A DNA stretch of 64,000 bases, from NCBI RefSeq assembly GCF_012955605.1, contig NZ_CP052135.1, positions 1,085,501 through 1,149,500 on the forward strand, written 5' to 3'. Position numbers and translations under genes: made by a program. Positions within the stretch are counted from its first letter, which is position 1. Every line of letters starts with the position of its first letter. The DNA comes from Bacillus fonticola. Its GTDB lineage: Bacteria > Bacillota > Bacilli > Bacillales > JC228. The notes under the pieces are model-generated. The model was not told the DNA's origin. It did no database searches and saw nothing but the letters and a program-made list of their open reading frames with translations. This document shows, in pieces, positions 1-7,636 of the stretch.

Positions 1-34
1 GTTAAATATATGACAAATAAGGGGGAAACTTGAC

Positions 35-1033
35 ATGAAGAGAAAACGTTTTATGCTGCTATTTGGGACAATGTTGGTAGCTGCACTTGTGCTCGCTGGT
101 TGTGGCTCGGATACGGAGGAAGGCAGTGGTGGAAACGGTGACGGTGGAGAAGACGGGACTCCTGAATTCTTATCGCTGTTAACGGGTGGATCTACTGGTA
201 CATATTACCCGCTTGGTGGAGCAATGGCGCAGATTATTGAGGATGAAACAGGAATTAACACAGATTCTCCTTCTACAAATGCTTCTGCTGATAATATGAA
301 CCGTATGGCGGCAGGAGAAGCACAACTAGCATTTTCACAAACTGATGTGGCTTCTTATGCGGTAAATGGTGAGGTAATGTTTGAAGAACCGATCGACAGT
401 ATTCAAGCAATCGGTGCTTTATATCCAGAAACGGTTCAAATGGTGACAACGGCAGATTCTGGTATTGAATCTGTTGAAGATATGGCTGGAAAGAAAGTTT
501 CTGTTGGAGCTCCGGGTTCTGGTACGTACGCAAGTGCAGAACAAATTCTCGAGATTCACGGAATGACAATGGAAGATATTGAAGCACAAAACCTAGATTT
601 TTCTGAATCAACTGAAGGTATCCAAAGCGGAACCATCGATGCTGCATTTATCACGTCAGGAACGCCAACTGGAGCTGTTGAAGGCTTGGCAGCTACTGTC
701 GATGTTCGCATTATTCCAATTTCGCAAGAGAAAATTGAAGAGCTGATCGCTGCTTACCCGTTCTATGCAGAAGAGATCATCCCAGCAGGAACGTACGGTC
801 TTGAAGAAGAAGTGACGACTGTAGCTGTTCTTGCGATGCTCGTTGCAGATGCATCGCTGTCAGAAGATGTCGTTTACGACGTGACGAAAGCAATTTTTGA
901 AAACACAGATGCACTTGCCAATGCACATAGCAAAGGTGAACTGATTAGTGCCGAAGCAGCTGTAAAAGGAATCGGAATCGACTTCCATCCTGGAGCTGAG
1001 AAATACTTCAAAGAACAAGGTCTTCTAGAATAA
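35..1033 (+). CDS. TAXI-family TRAP transporter solute-binding lipoprotein
   Basis: Extracytoplasmic solute receptor of a TRAP transporter (TAXI type). It captures an organic acid or similar substrate outside the membrane and hands it to the fused permease encoded downstream. The N-terminus is a lipoprotein signal (basic start, hydrophobic stretch, LAGC lipobox with the lipidated Cys at about residue 23), followed by a flexible Gly/Glu linker. The mature part begins with the TAXI signature GGSTGTYYPLGG. Length (332 aa) is normal. A GGGGG ribosome binding site lies 9 bases before the ATG. A hairpin follows the stop, so the receptor is probably made in excess over the permease, as is usual for binding proteins. 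The substrate cannot be read from sequence. Confidence 0.93.
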   Translation: MKRKRFMLLFGTMLVAALVLAGCGSDTEEGSGGNGDGGEDGTPEFLSLLTGGSTGTYYPLGGAMAQIIEDETGINTDSPSTNASADNMNRMAAGEAQLAFSQTDVASYAVNGEVMFEEPIDSIQAIGALYPETVQMVTTADSGIESVEDMAGKKVSVGAPGSGTYASAEQILEIHGMTMEDIEAQNLDFSESTEGIQSGTIDAAFITSGTPTGAVEGLAATVDVRIIPISQEKIEELIAAYPFYAEEIIPAGTYGLEEEVTTVAVLAMLVADASLSEDVVYDVTKAIFENTDALANAHSKGELISAEAAVKGIGIDFHPGAEKYFKEQGLLE

Positions 1034-1040
1034 CATTTGA

Positions 1041-1068
1041 CTGACCCGCATGCACGCGGGTCAGTTTT
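1041..1068 (+). terminator. Intra-operon hairpin after the TRAP receptor
   Basis: CTGACCCGC pairs with GCGGGTCAG around a 6-base loop and is followed by TTTT. It lies between the binding-protein gene and the DUF1850 gene, so it probably acts as a partial terminator or mRNA stabiliser. Confidence 0.75.
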
Positions 1069-1105
1069 CAACTTAATGAGTGAAACGAAGGATGTTTAAT
1101 ACGCA

Positions 1106-1633
1106 GTGAAGAAAACAAAACGGTTTGTTTATATACTCATTTTTGCGTTCGGTTTTACATATATTGCCGGAATGTCTATACCGACTTCCCCATCTGTTGT
1201 GTTCTATCGCGAAAACACAAGTGATGTTCTTGCCTATTTCCCACTTCAAGGAAACCAAACATTTACCCACACGTATACGCATTCCATTCATCTTTCTGAC
1301 GTCAAAGAAACTTACGAAGTAATTGGAGAAAACGAGTTTGCATTGCGTGAACTGGTGTATGAAGATACTTCCATCGGGATGCCGTCCAATGCGGAGGAGG
1401 GGGAAACGTTCTCTTTTGAAAACGGAAAGTACCGAATACAAGGGATGAATAGAGTGTTTTCCGAAATTAGTATGCGTTTAGGGATAGAATCACCAACGAA
1501 CCGTATCTCGATTGGTGATCAAGAAGTACTATTACAAGATACGTTAGAGCCAGGTTCTTGGGTAACGATGAAAGTAAGTAAGCTCACAGGATGGCAAAGA
1601 CTGAAAGGAGTGAACCTTGATGACCCATCATGA
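1106..1633 (+). CDS. DUF1850 domain protein of the TRAP operon
   Basis: Protein of 175 aa with a single N-terminal hydrophobic anchor (about residues 5-25) and an extracellular domain with the HSIHLSDVKETYEV segment typical of DUF1850. Such proteins are commonly encoded between TAXI receptors and fused TRAP permeases; their function is unknown, and a transporter accessory role is inferred from this position. The start is GTG. The 3' end overlaps the start of the permease gene by about 14 bases, so the two are probably translationally coupled. Confidence 0.8.
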   Translation: MKKTKRFVYILIFAFGFTYIAGMSIPTSPSVVFYRENTSDVLAYFPLQGNQTFTHTYTHSIHLSDVKETYEVIGENEFALRELVYEDTSIGMPSNAEEGETFSFENGKYRIQGMNRVFSEISMRLGIESPTNRISIGDQEVLLQDTLEPGSWVTMKVSKLTGWQRLKGVNLDDPS

Positions 1634-3770
1634 GCAAGTTTCACAGGAAGAGCAGCAGAAATTACTTGAGAAATATGATCCAGAATCCAATACAAGATTT
1701 CTCTCTGGTTGGAAGGGAAAGCTTGTCTTTGTCATTCTTTTATCCTTTTCGTTGTTCCAGGTGTATACAGCGATCCAAGGACAATACACAGCGTACATTC
1801 AACGATCTGTTCATTTAGGATTTGCTCTTGCTCTTATTTTCTTATTGTTTCCTGCTCGTAGAAAATCTGCAAGAACAACGGTACCTTGGTACGACTGGAT
1901 TTTGGCGGTGGTCTCGGTAGCTGTCGGAGCTTACTGGCCTATCTTTTACGACAAAATTGTTTCGCAAGTTGGGCGAATCGATTCGATGGACTTTGTCGCG
2001 GGGATGATTGCGACAATCCTCGTTTTAGAAGGAGCAAGACGTGCAGTCGGTTTGCCGATTGTTATTATCGCTGGATTTTTTATCGTCTATGCCATTTTTG
2101 GCCAACAGATGCCAGGATTTTTACAGCATAGAGGTGTGAGCTTAGAACAGTTGATTACGACGATGTTCTTCACAACAGATGGTATTTTAGGTACCCCGTT
2201 AGGCGTATCAGCAACGTTCATTTTCCTATTCCTTTTATTCGCGGCTTTTCTGATGAAAACTGGGGTCGGAAACTACTTTAATGACTTGGCTGTGACTCTG
2301 GCTGGTAAATCTACTGGTGGCCCAGCAAAGGTTGCGATTTTTTCGAGCGCGTTGCAAGGAACCATTTCAGGTAGTTCAGTTGCGAACGTTGTTGGATCCG
2401 GCTCTTACACAATTCCAATGATGAAACGACTAGGGTATAAGAAGGAATTTGCCGGTGGGGTTGAAGCAGCCGCCTCAACAGGTGGGCAGCTAATGCCACC
2501 AATCATGGGGGCAGCAGCCTTTCTTATGATTGAATTTATCGGTATCGACTACTGGGAGATTGCGAAGGCAGCGACAATTCCTGCGCTTCTGTATTTTTCT
2601 GGTATTTGGATTATGGTTCACTTTGAAGCGAAACGTGTTGGTTTGCGTAGTTTAACTGACGAGGAAATGCCAGATCGTAAAATAGTGTTGAAGCAACTCT
2701 ACTTGTTAATTCCTATTATAGCGGTCATTGTGTTCTTGTTCTCTGGAATGAGCGTAACGCGTGCCGCTTTATGGTCCATCGTCGTGACCATCGCTATTTA
2801 TATGTTACATTCGAATTTAAATATCCATGGAGAAAAATTAACGAAGAAGAAGTTTGCCCGCGCGGTTTACATGGTCGCACCGCTGTTGGGATTCGGATAC
2901 TTTTTATTAATCGGAAATGACTTTATGGATGCGCTGTTACGGGGGATCCTCGTAGCGATTGTAGTAGCATCTGTGCATACAATCATCCATTATGTAAAGC
3001 ACAAAGAATGGATTGTCGATCCGAAAGAGTTCGTGTTTGCCTTAGTGGATGGAGCTAGAACTGCACTTGGTGTGGCTGCTGCAACGGCATGTGCGGGAAT
3101 TATCGTTGGGATTGTAGTGAGAACAGGCCTAGGTCTTAGCTTGGCGAATGAACTTGTGGAATTGGCTAACAACCAATTGCTGCTAACACTGTTCTTTACG
3201 ATGATCGCTTCGATTATTTTAGGAATGGGCTCACCAACAACGGCGAACTACATTATTACGTCAACAATTGCCGCACCTGCCATCATTGCCCTCGGTGTTC
3301 AAAATTTAAGTGCACACATGTTTGTGTTTTACTTCGGTATTGTCGCTGATATTACACCACCTGTTGCACTTGCTGCCTTTGCTGCTGCTGGTGTATCAGG
3401 AGGAGAACCGATCCGTACAGGAGTGAACGCGTCAAAACTAGCAATTGGTGCGTTTATCATACCGTACATGTTTGTAATGCAACCGCAGCTACTGATGATA
3501 GAAGGCACGTGGTATGAAATTGCCTGGGCTACGTTCACAGCCTTATCTGGTATGATTCTTATCGGAGCGGGAATTATCGGTTTCTGGTTCCGTAAACTGA
3601 TCTGGGTTGAAAGAATCGTTGCGGCCGCAGCTGGTTTACTGTTAATCTACCCTGGAATCGTGACAGATACCATTGGCTTTAGTGTATTTATTGTATTGAT
3701 CTTGTTACAAATCTTTGTGAAAAGAAAAGGCGATGGCCCAGGACAACCTGGCGTGTTGGCTGATCACTAG
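1620..3770 (+). CDS. TRAP transporter fused permease (DctQM type)
   Basis: Large polytopic membrane protein (716 aa), the fused small (4-TM) and large (12-TM) permease subunits of a Na+- or H+-driven TRAP transporter that works with the TAXI receptor upstream. The DctM core is recognisable from the SGSSVANVVGSG segment, GGVEAAASTGGQLMPP, and the C-terminal GMGSPTTANYI and ADITPPVALAAFA stretches. A TTG lies directly before the ATG; the ATG is preferred because AAAGGAG sits 9 bases upstream. The last about 15 residues are a polar tail. A strong terminator follows. Confidence 0.93.
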   Translation: MTHHEQVSQEEQQKLLEKYDPESNTRFLSGWKGKLVFVILLSFSLFQVYTAIQGQYTAYIQRSVHLGFALALIFLLFPARRKSARTTVPWYDWILAVVSVAVGAYWPIFYDKIVSQVGRIDSMDFVAGMIATILVLEGARRAVGLPIVIIAGFFIVYAIFGQQMPGFLQHRGVSLEQLITTMFFTTDGILGTPLGVSATFIFLFLLFAAFLMKTGVGNYFNDLAVTLAGKSTGGPAKVAIFSSALQGTISGSSVANVVGSGSYTIPMMKRLGYKKEFAGGVEAAASTGGQLMPPIMGAAAFLMIEFIGIDYWEIAKAATIPALLYFSGIWIMVHFEAKRVGLRSLTDEEMPDRKIVLKQLYLLIPIIAVIVFLFSGMSVTRAALWSIVVTIAIYMLHSNLNIHGEKLTKKKFARAVYMVAPLLGFGYFLLIGNDFMDALLRGILVAIVVASVHTIIHYVKHKEWIVDPKEFVFALVDGARTALGVAAATACAGIIVGIVVRTGLGLSLANELVELANNQLLLTLFFTMIASIILGMGSPTTANYIITSTIAAPAIIALGVQNLSAHMFVFYFGIVADITPPVALAAFAAAGVSGGEPIRTGVNASKLAIGAFIIPYMFVMQPQLLMIEGTWYEIAWATFTALSGMILIGAGIIGFWFRKLIWVERIVAAAAGLLLIYPGIVTDTIGFSVFIVLILLQIFVKRKGDGPGQPGVLADH

Positions 3771-3801
3771 TGTGGTCTTTGCTCGGAGTTGGATAAGTAA
3801 G

Positions 3802-3839
3802 AAAAAGAAGAGATTTGGTTCCCGATCTCTTCTTTTTTT
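3802..3839 (+). terminator. Rho-independent terminator of the TRAP operon
   Basis: A 13-bp stem, AAAAAGAAGAGAT with ATCTCTTCTTTTT, around a 10-base loop, ending in a T run. It lies 30 bases past the permease stop codon. Confidence 0.9.
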
Positions 3840-3958
3840 GGAGTGCTGAAGATTGAAGTTAGAAGGTTTATTAGATAGTTCCACCGGGTCGATACGTTGG
3901 CACACCATTTTCGTTAAAGTATTGAAACCGGCTGATTAAAAGCAATTTCCGGTGCAAA

Positions 3959-4000
3959 CAAAAAAACGACAGAACCCGCATGATTAGCGAATCCTACCGT
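3959..4000 (-). terminator. Terminator of the tRNA-Val transcript
   Basis: On the minus strand a 14-bp stem (about half its pairs G-T wobbles) closes a 7-base loop and runs into seven T residues, about 20 bases downstream of the tRNA 3' end. Confidence 0.8.
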
Positions 4001-4020
4001 TTGTGGGGTTTGGTACCCTA

Positions 4021-4093
4021 TGATTCCGACTGGGCTCGAACCAGCGACCTCTACCCTGTCAAGGTAGCGCTCTCCCAGCTGAGCTACGGAATC
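4021..4093 (-). tRNA. tRNA-Val (anticodon GAC)
   Basis: The minus strand folds into a complete 73-nt cloverleaf: acceptor GATTCCG/CGGAATC with discriminator A, D-stem GCTC/GAGC, anticodon stem CTACC/GGTAG with loop TTGACAG (anticodon GAC, reading GUC/GUU valine codons), variable loop AGGTC, and T-arm GCTGG-TTCGAGC-CCAGT. CCA is not encoded, so it must be added after transcription. It is a lone tRNA gene with its own terminator. Confidence 0.96.
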
Positions 4094-4201
4094 ATGCTGG
4101 AAAAAGTCATGAATAATAATTACTGACAATATCCTAATAACACAAGGACAAGTATTACTATACAGCGGGAAATAACTAGTGTCAACGGTTTTTTAAGAAG
4201 A

Positions 4202-4229
4202 CGGACGGAGAAAAAGACACTCCGCCCTA
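4202..4229 (-). terminator. Possible terminator of the thioredoxin-like gene
   Basis: Stem GGGCGGAG/CTCCGTCC with one mismatch on the minus strand, just past the stop of the thioredoxin-like gene. The T tract is weak. Confidence 0.45.
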
Positions 4230-4240
4230 TAGTTTGCTTT

Positions 4241-4561
4241 TTAGCGTAGGGAAGTTGCTAAAAACTCTTCTACGTCCTCAGGTGTTTTGGCTTTGGCACT
4301 GTGTAGGTGAGCGATTTTTTCACCACTTTGGAAGATCAAAAGGCTTGGAATACCCATCACTTCGTTGGCGTCGCTTATGTCAGGTAATTCATCTTTGTTG
4401 AGTTCAAACCAATCAGATTCGTTGTATTCGGATACAATATCGTCTATGAACATATTCATTCTTTTGCAATCTGGGCACCAGTCAGCGTAAAATTTAATGA
4501 TAACGGGTTGATCGCTTGAAATAGCTTGCTCATAGGCTTCTTTTGTTTGAATAGACTTCAT
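4241..4561 (-). CDS. Thioredoxin family protein (WCPDC active site)
   Basis: Small cytosolic thioredoxin-fold protein of 106 aa, presumably a dithiol-disulfide oxidoreductase. The active site is FYADWCPDCK (Cys29 and Cys32), and the cis-proline loop is visible as MGIPSLLIF. The Pro-Asp between the cysteines differs from the usual Gly-Pro and is common in the YdbP-like bacillar thioredoxin group. A longer reading frame extends to 4639, but the ATG at 4561 is preferred because AAGGAG lies 8 bases before it and the upstream part resembles no thioredoxin. It stands alone, with no evident partner. Confidence 0.88.
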   Translation of the reverse strand: MKSIQTKEAYEQAISSDQPVIIKFYADWCPDCKRMNMFIDDIVSEYNESDWFELNKDELPDISDANEVMGIPSLLIFQSGEKIAHLHSAKAKTPEDVEEFLATSLR

Positions 4562-4713
4562 AGTATTTCGCTCCTTTATGCGCTTCGTTTGGAGAATGCC
4601 TTCTATTCCACTTTTTACACTTCCATATAAATCATACACGATCGTAATTCAAAAAAGAAAGGTTATGCTCATGACATGTTAAAGAAAAAGGATCAAAAAC
4701 TCGGTTCAATGGA

Positions 4714-5733
4714 TCAAACCTCCGATGGGTCTGCACAATTCATCTGCAAGTCCAGCTGCAGCTGCTCGACAAGTTGTGTAATCGCATAAAGTTCGTACAC
4801 AAAGCAGGAACGCTCATTTCTTTTGTCTTGAATAGGATCAATCTGTTGCCAAAACCAGTTGCTCGTTGCTTGTATGTCGTTCACTTTTTGAAAGGCTTCT
4901 TCTTGTAAAAGCGTAGATAAGTTTGAGGCATAGCGAATCAATGCGACTTTCTCCTCTGGGGATAACCGTACTTTTTCTCTATCGAGGGATAGCAGGTGAG
5001 AAAAGCGGTATACCACTTGACGGGCCATCGCGAGTCGCTCCATATGTATGGTTAGGTGTAGCTCATGTTCTTTTTTTTGCTTGTGATATGTCCATTCCAC
5101 TGTTTGAAATCGTCCGTATTCCTCAGATTGGTCTATTTGTTGAACAAGGCTAGATACTTGGTTCACAAGATCGCGTCGCTGAATAGGGCGACTTTCACAG
5201 AGCCAGCCAAACACATCTCTTGTTATGTTGCTCAACTGTATGAGGCGATTATTTGCTTCCTTCTCTACCTTTTGTTCATAGTGTGGAGGTAAAATGAAAA
5301 AGTTCACTGCAGTGGAAAGAAGCAGTCCTATAGTAGTCGTGGACATTCTCGAGAAAAACTCTTCTATGTAATGATGGTCTAACGTCGGGATCATGACAAC
5401 TGCTGTTAATGTCGCCACTAAAATTCCAGCGTGTAACCGCAGTTTGTAGCAAAGTGCGATGGTAAACGCAGCACTCAACGCGTAGGTCCACGCTGTTTCT
5501 TCAAATAGTGCAAAAAATCCAATCGCAAAGAGTGCTCCGATCGCTGCCGCTGGAAGGCGAACAATTCCTTTTTTAATTGAATCCCCTGCGGTGGGTTCAA
5601 TCGTTACGACTGCTGTAATGACGGCAAAAGCGGGTGGTAACTCTAAGGCTATACAGATCGCAGCAGTTAGAAAGGTAGCAATCGCTGTCTTGACGATACG
5701 AGGCCCTACGATAGGCAGTAGAAAGGGTCTCAC
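4714..5733 (-). CDS. Aromatic acid exporter (ArAE) family membrane protein
   Basis: Protein of 339 aa. The N-terminal half (about residues 1-150) has six hydrophobic segments, starting with GPRIVKTAIATFLTAAICIALELPPAFAVITAVVTIEPTA in outline, typical of the ArAE_1 domain. The C-terminal half is a soluble helical domain (ArAE_1_C) rich in charged residues. Members of this family are thought to export aromatic acids; the bacillar substrate is unknown. The length fits the family. It is monocistronic. Confidence 0.85.
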   Translation of the reverse strand: MRPFLLPIVGPRIVKTAIATFLTAAICIALELPPAFAVITAVVTIEPTAGDSIKKGIVRLPAAAIGALFAIGFFALFEETAWTYALSAAFTIALCYKLRLHAGILVATLTAVVMIPTLDHHYIEEFFSRMSTTTIGLLLSTAVNFFILPPHYEQKVEKEANNRLIQLSNITRDVFGWLCESRPIQRRDLVNQVSSLVQQIDQSEEYGRFQTVEWTYHKQKKEHELHLTIHMERLAMARQVVYRFSHLLSLDREKVRLSPEEKVALIRYASNLSTLLQEEAFQKVNDIQATSNWFWQQIDPIQDKRNERSCFVYELYAITQLVEQLQLDLQMNCADPSEV

Positions 5734-5831
5734 TAAAAACTCTCCTTTGCTTTTTCACAAATCGTTCTTGTCCATTGTACTAGAAAGTTGAGAGTAACCC
5801 AACGTCAGTCCTGTTTTGCGTTGTTTGTTCC

Positions 5832-5883
5832 AAAAAAAAGTAATGATGTATCCACAAAACTGTGGTACATCATTACTTTTTAA
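5832..5883. terminator. Strong two-way hairpin terminator, probably displaced from the nucleoside transporter gene
   Basis: AAAAGTAATGATGTA pairs with TACATCATTACTTTT and an inner CCACA/TGTGG stem, flanked by A and T runs, so it can work in either direction. No plus-strand gene lies upstream. On the minus strand the next gene upstream is the nucleoside transporter ending at 7634, separated only by the inverted-repeat element. I infer this was that gene's terminator before the element inserted. Confidence 0.8.
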
Positions 5884-5885
5884 AA

Positions 5886-6036
5886 TAAGGCTGTTTTCTA
5901 AAAGATTGTTGCTTTTTTAATGAAATCCCATTACACAGTAGCTATATGATGCGACATAACAAAAACTTCATAAAAGTGCTTCGAACCGCTCCGGAAATAC
6001 ACTTCGCTTTCCGCGGGGCGGGCGGTGAGCCTCCTC
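5886..6036 (+). repeat. Left inverted-repeat arm of element A
   Basis: Contains TAAGGCTGTTTTC, TTGTTGC, ATATGATGCGACATA, CCGCTCCGGAAATACACTTC and CTTTCCGCGGGG, each matched in inverse order in the right arm at 7502-7636. Confidence 0.8.
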
Positions 6037-6080
6037 ATCGCTGCGCTCTTGCGGAATGAAATGCGGAAGCGGTCCGTTTT

Positions 6081-6157
6081 GCTCCCTCTGAAAAATGTTC
6101 TTTGGCTTTAGAGGCGCTTTTTGCCTCAAAAGACAAAGGTTATTTTCAGACGGGAGC
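6081..6157. repeat. Nested hairpin inside element A
   Basis: Outer arms GCTCCC and GGGAGC, then CTGAAAAAT with ATTTTCAG, then CTTTG with CAAAG, and an inner GAGGC/GCCTC stem-loop. The 77-base stretch can fold on itself almost end to end, as DNA cruciform or RNA. Confidence 0.65.
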
Positions 6158-6237
6158 AGACCGCTGTAGCTAGACAAGTCTCACCTGGCCACGCTTTTCC
6201 CGTAGGACAAGGAGGAAAGGCTAAGGGCGCCACGTCC

Positions 6238-6603
6238 TGGTTCTGGCTCATTTCGCTTGTTATACGCAATGATGGACTGATGCCCCATTCGATGTACTTG
6301 TTCATAAATAGGGTCATAATCATAGCCAGCGTCCATGGTCTGATAGCGTATGTCGGAAGAGCAAGACGTTCATGAATTCCCTTTAATAGTGGGATCGCTG
6401 CCTTTCCATCGTTCAGACTACCCAATGAGAAAAGGGTCTGTAGTATGTATTGACTCGATGTGCCGATAGTCAGATGCCCCTTGTAGCCATACCAAAAGGC
6501 GTTCTTCCCTTCACTGTTCTTTTTGACGCCCCAAGTAGGGTTTTGAGGGACTTCAGCACGTAATTCCGCTACAGATGCATCTAATTGAGCTTCGATTTTC
6601 TCT
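6238..6603 (-). pseudogene. DDE-type transposase fragment (IS4-like), frameshifted and truncated
   Basis: Minus-strand translation gives a recognisable transposase middle: IEAQLDASVAELRAE, then WGVKKNSEGKNAFWYGYKGH, then GSLNDGKAAIPLLKGIHERL and LPTYA. Near 6345 the frame shifts, and the alternative frame continues RYQTMDAGYDYDPIYEQVHR and QSIIAYNKRNEPEP. Both ends are missing: the 5' side stops before the tandem array, and the 3' side stops at a dispersed-repeat fragment. The MDAGYDY block probably holds a catalytic Asp of the DDE triad. Family assignment is from memory and tentative; that it is transposase-derived is fairly secure. Confidence 0.75.
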
Positions 6604-6640
6604 CAAAAAGTGGAAAATCCGCTTCTTTTTCAGCTTGTTC

Positions 6641-7416
6641 GGAAACTCAGGGAGGAATGCTCAGACTTAGAGTGGAATGCTCGGACTTAGGGAGGAATGC
6701 TCAGACTTAGGGAGGAATGCTCAGACTCAGGGAGGAATGCTCAGACTCAGAGAGGAATGCTCAGACTTAGAGTGGGATGCTCAGACTCAGGGAGGAATGC
6801 TCAGACTCAGGGAGGAATGCTCAGACTCAGAGAGGAATGCTCAGACTTAGGGAGGTATGCTCAGACTTAGGGAGGGATGCTCAGACTTAGAGTGGGATGC
6901 TCAGACTCAGAGAGGAATGCTCGGACTCAGAGAGGAATGCTCAGACTCAGAGAGGGATGCTCAGACTCAGGGAGGAATGCTCAGACTTAGGGAGGAATGC
7001 TCAGACTTAGGGAGGGATGCTCAGACTTAGGGAGGGATGCTCAGACTTAGGGAGGAATGCTCAGACTTAGAGAGGAATGCTCAGACTTAGAGTGGAATGC
7101 TCAGACTCAGAGAGGAATGCTCAGACTTAGAGTGGGATGCTCAGACTCAGGGAGGAATGCTCAGACTCAGAGAGGAATGCTCAGACTCAGAGAGGAATGC
7201 TCAGACTCAGGGAGGAATGCTCAGACTTAGGGAGGGATGCTCAGACTCAGAGAGGAATGCTCAGACTTAGAGTGGGATGCTCAGACTCAGGGAGGAATGC
7301 TCAGACTCAGAGAGGAATGCTCAGACTCAGAGAGGAATGCTCAGACTTAGGGAGGGATGCTCAGACTTAGGGAGGAATGCTCAGACTTAGAGTGGGATGC
7401 TCAGACTCAGAGAGGA
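6641..7416 (+). repeat. 20-bp tandem array 1 (about 39 units)
   Basis: Consensus unit TCAGACYYAGRGWGGRATGC, repeated with an exact 20-bp period and no insertions or deletions across 776 bp. Differences between units are nearly all transitions at a few positions (CTTAG/CTCAG, GGAGG/AGAGG/AGTGG, AATGC/GATGC). The blocks starting at 7121 and 7261 are identical for four units, so there is also a 140-bp higher-order repeat. Frequent CTTAG units put a stop in every third phase, so it is not a coding repeat. Confidence 0.97.
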
Positions 7417-7482
7417 GGAAAGGCTAAGAGCGCCACGTCCTGTGGCAACGCCTTTCTGACCCACGTCCTGTGGGCCTCCGCA
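7414..7482 (+). repeat. Dispersed repeat family D, full copy
   Basis: Begins GGAAAGGCTAAGAGCGCCACG and continues TCCTGTGGCAACGCC, TTTCTGACCCACGTCC, TGTGGGCC. A truncated copy lies at 6211-6233 and an inverted copy at 28315-28374. Confidence 0.7.
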
Positions 7483-7501
7483 GTGAGCGTACTTTGCTCG
7501 C

Positions 7502-7636
7502 GAGGAGGCTCAGCGCGGAGCCCGCGGAAAGCGTAGTGTATTTCCGGAGCGGTATTCAAGCACTATGAATTTGCATTACGTCGCATCATGAGATTACTGC
7601 ATAGTAAAAACAACAAAGGATACGAAAAGAGCCTTA
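7502..7636 (-). repeat. Right inverted-repeat arm of element A
   Basis: Mirror of 5886-6036. Its outermost TAA (minus strand) coincides with the stop codon of the nucleoside transporter gene. Confidence 0.8.

Larger units (their letters stand above)
5886..7636. mobile_element. Long-inverted-repeat element A with internal transposase remnant and 20-bp array
   Basis: The ends are inverted copies of each other over about 135-150 bp. The left arm (5886-6036) starts TAAGGCTGTTTTC; the right arm (7502-7636), read on the minus strand, starts TAAGGCTCTTTTCG. Both continue through TTGTTG, a GATGCGAC block, a block reading CCGCTCCGGAAATACACT, CTTTCCGCGGG, and end in GAGCCTCCTC. Between the arms lie a nested hairpin, a broken DDE-type transposase, a fragment of another dispersed repeat and the 20-bp array. 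No clear target duplication is visible. A 300-bp relative with the same ends lies at 24906-25205. Confidence 0.75.

Noticed and set aside
7137..7370. A 77-codon repeat protein in array 1
   Set aside because: Other stretches of the array have stops in the same phase, and the peptide repeat merely mirrors the DNA repeat.
6641..7416. CRISPR array
   Set aside because: All 20-bp units are contiguous copies with no unique spacers, and there are no cas genes.
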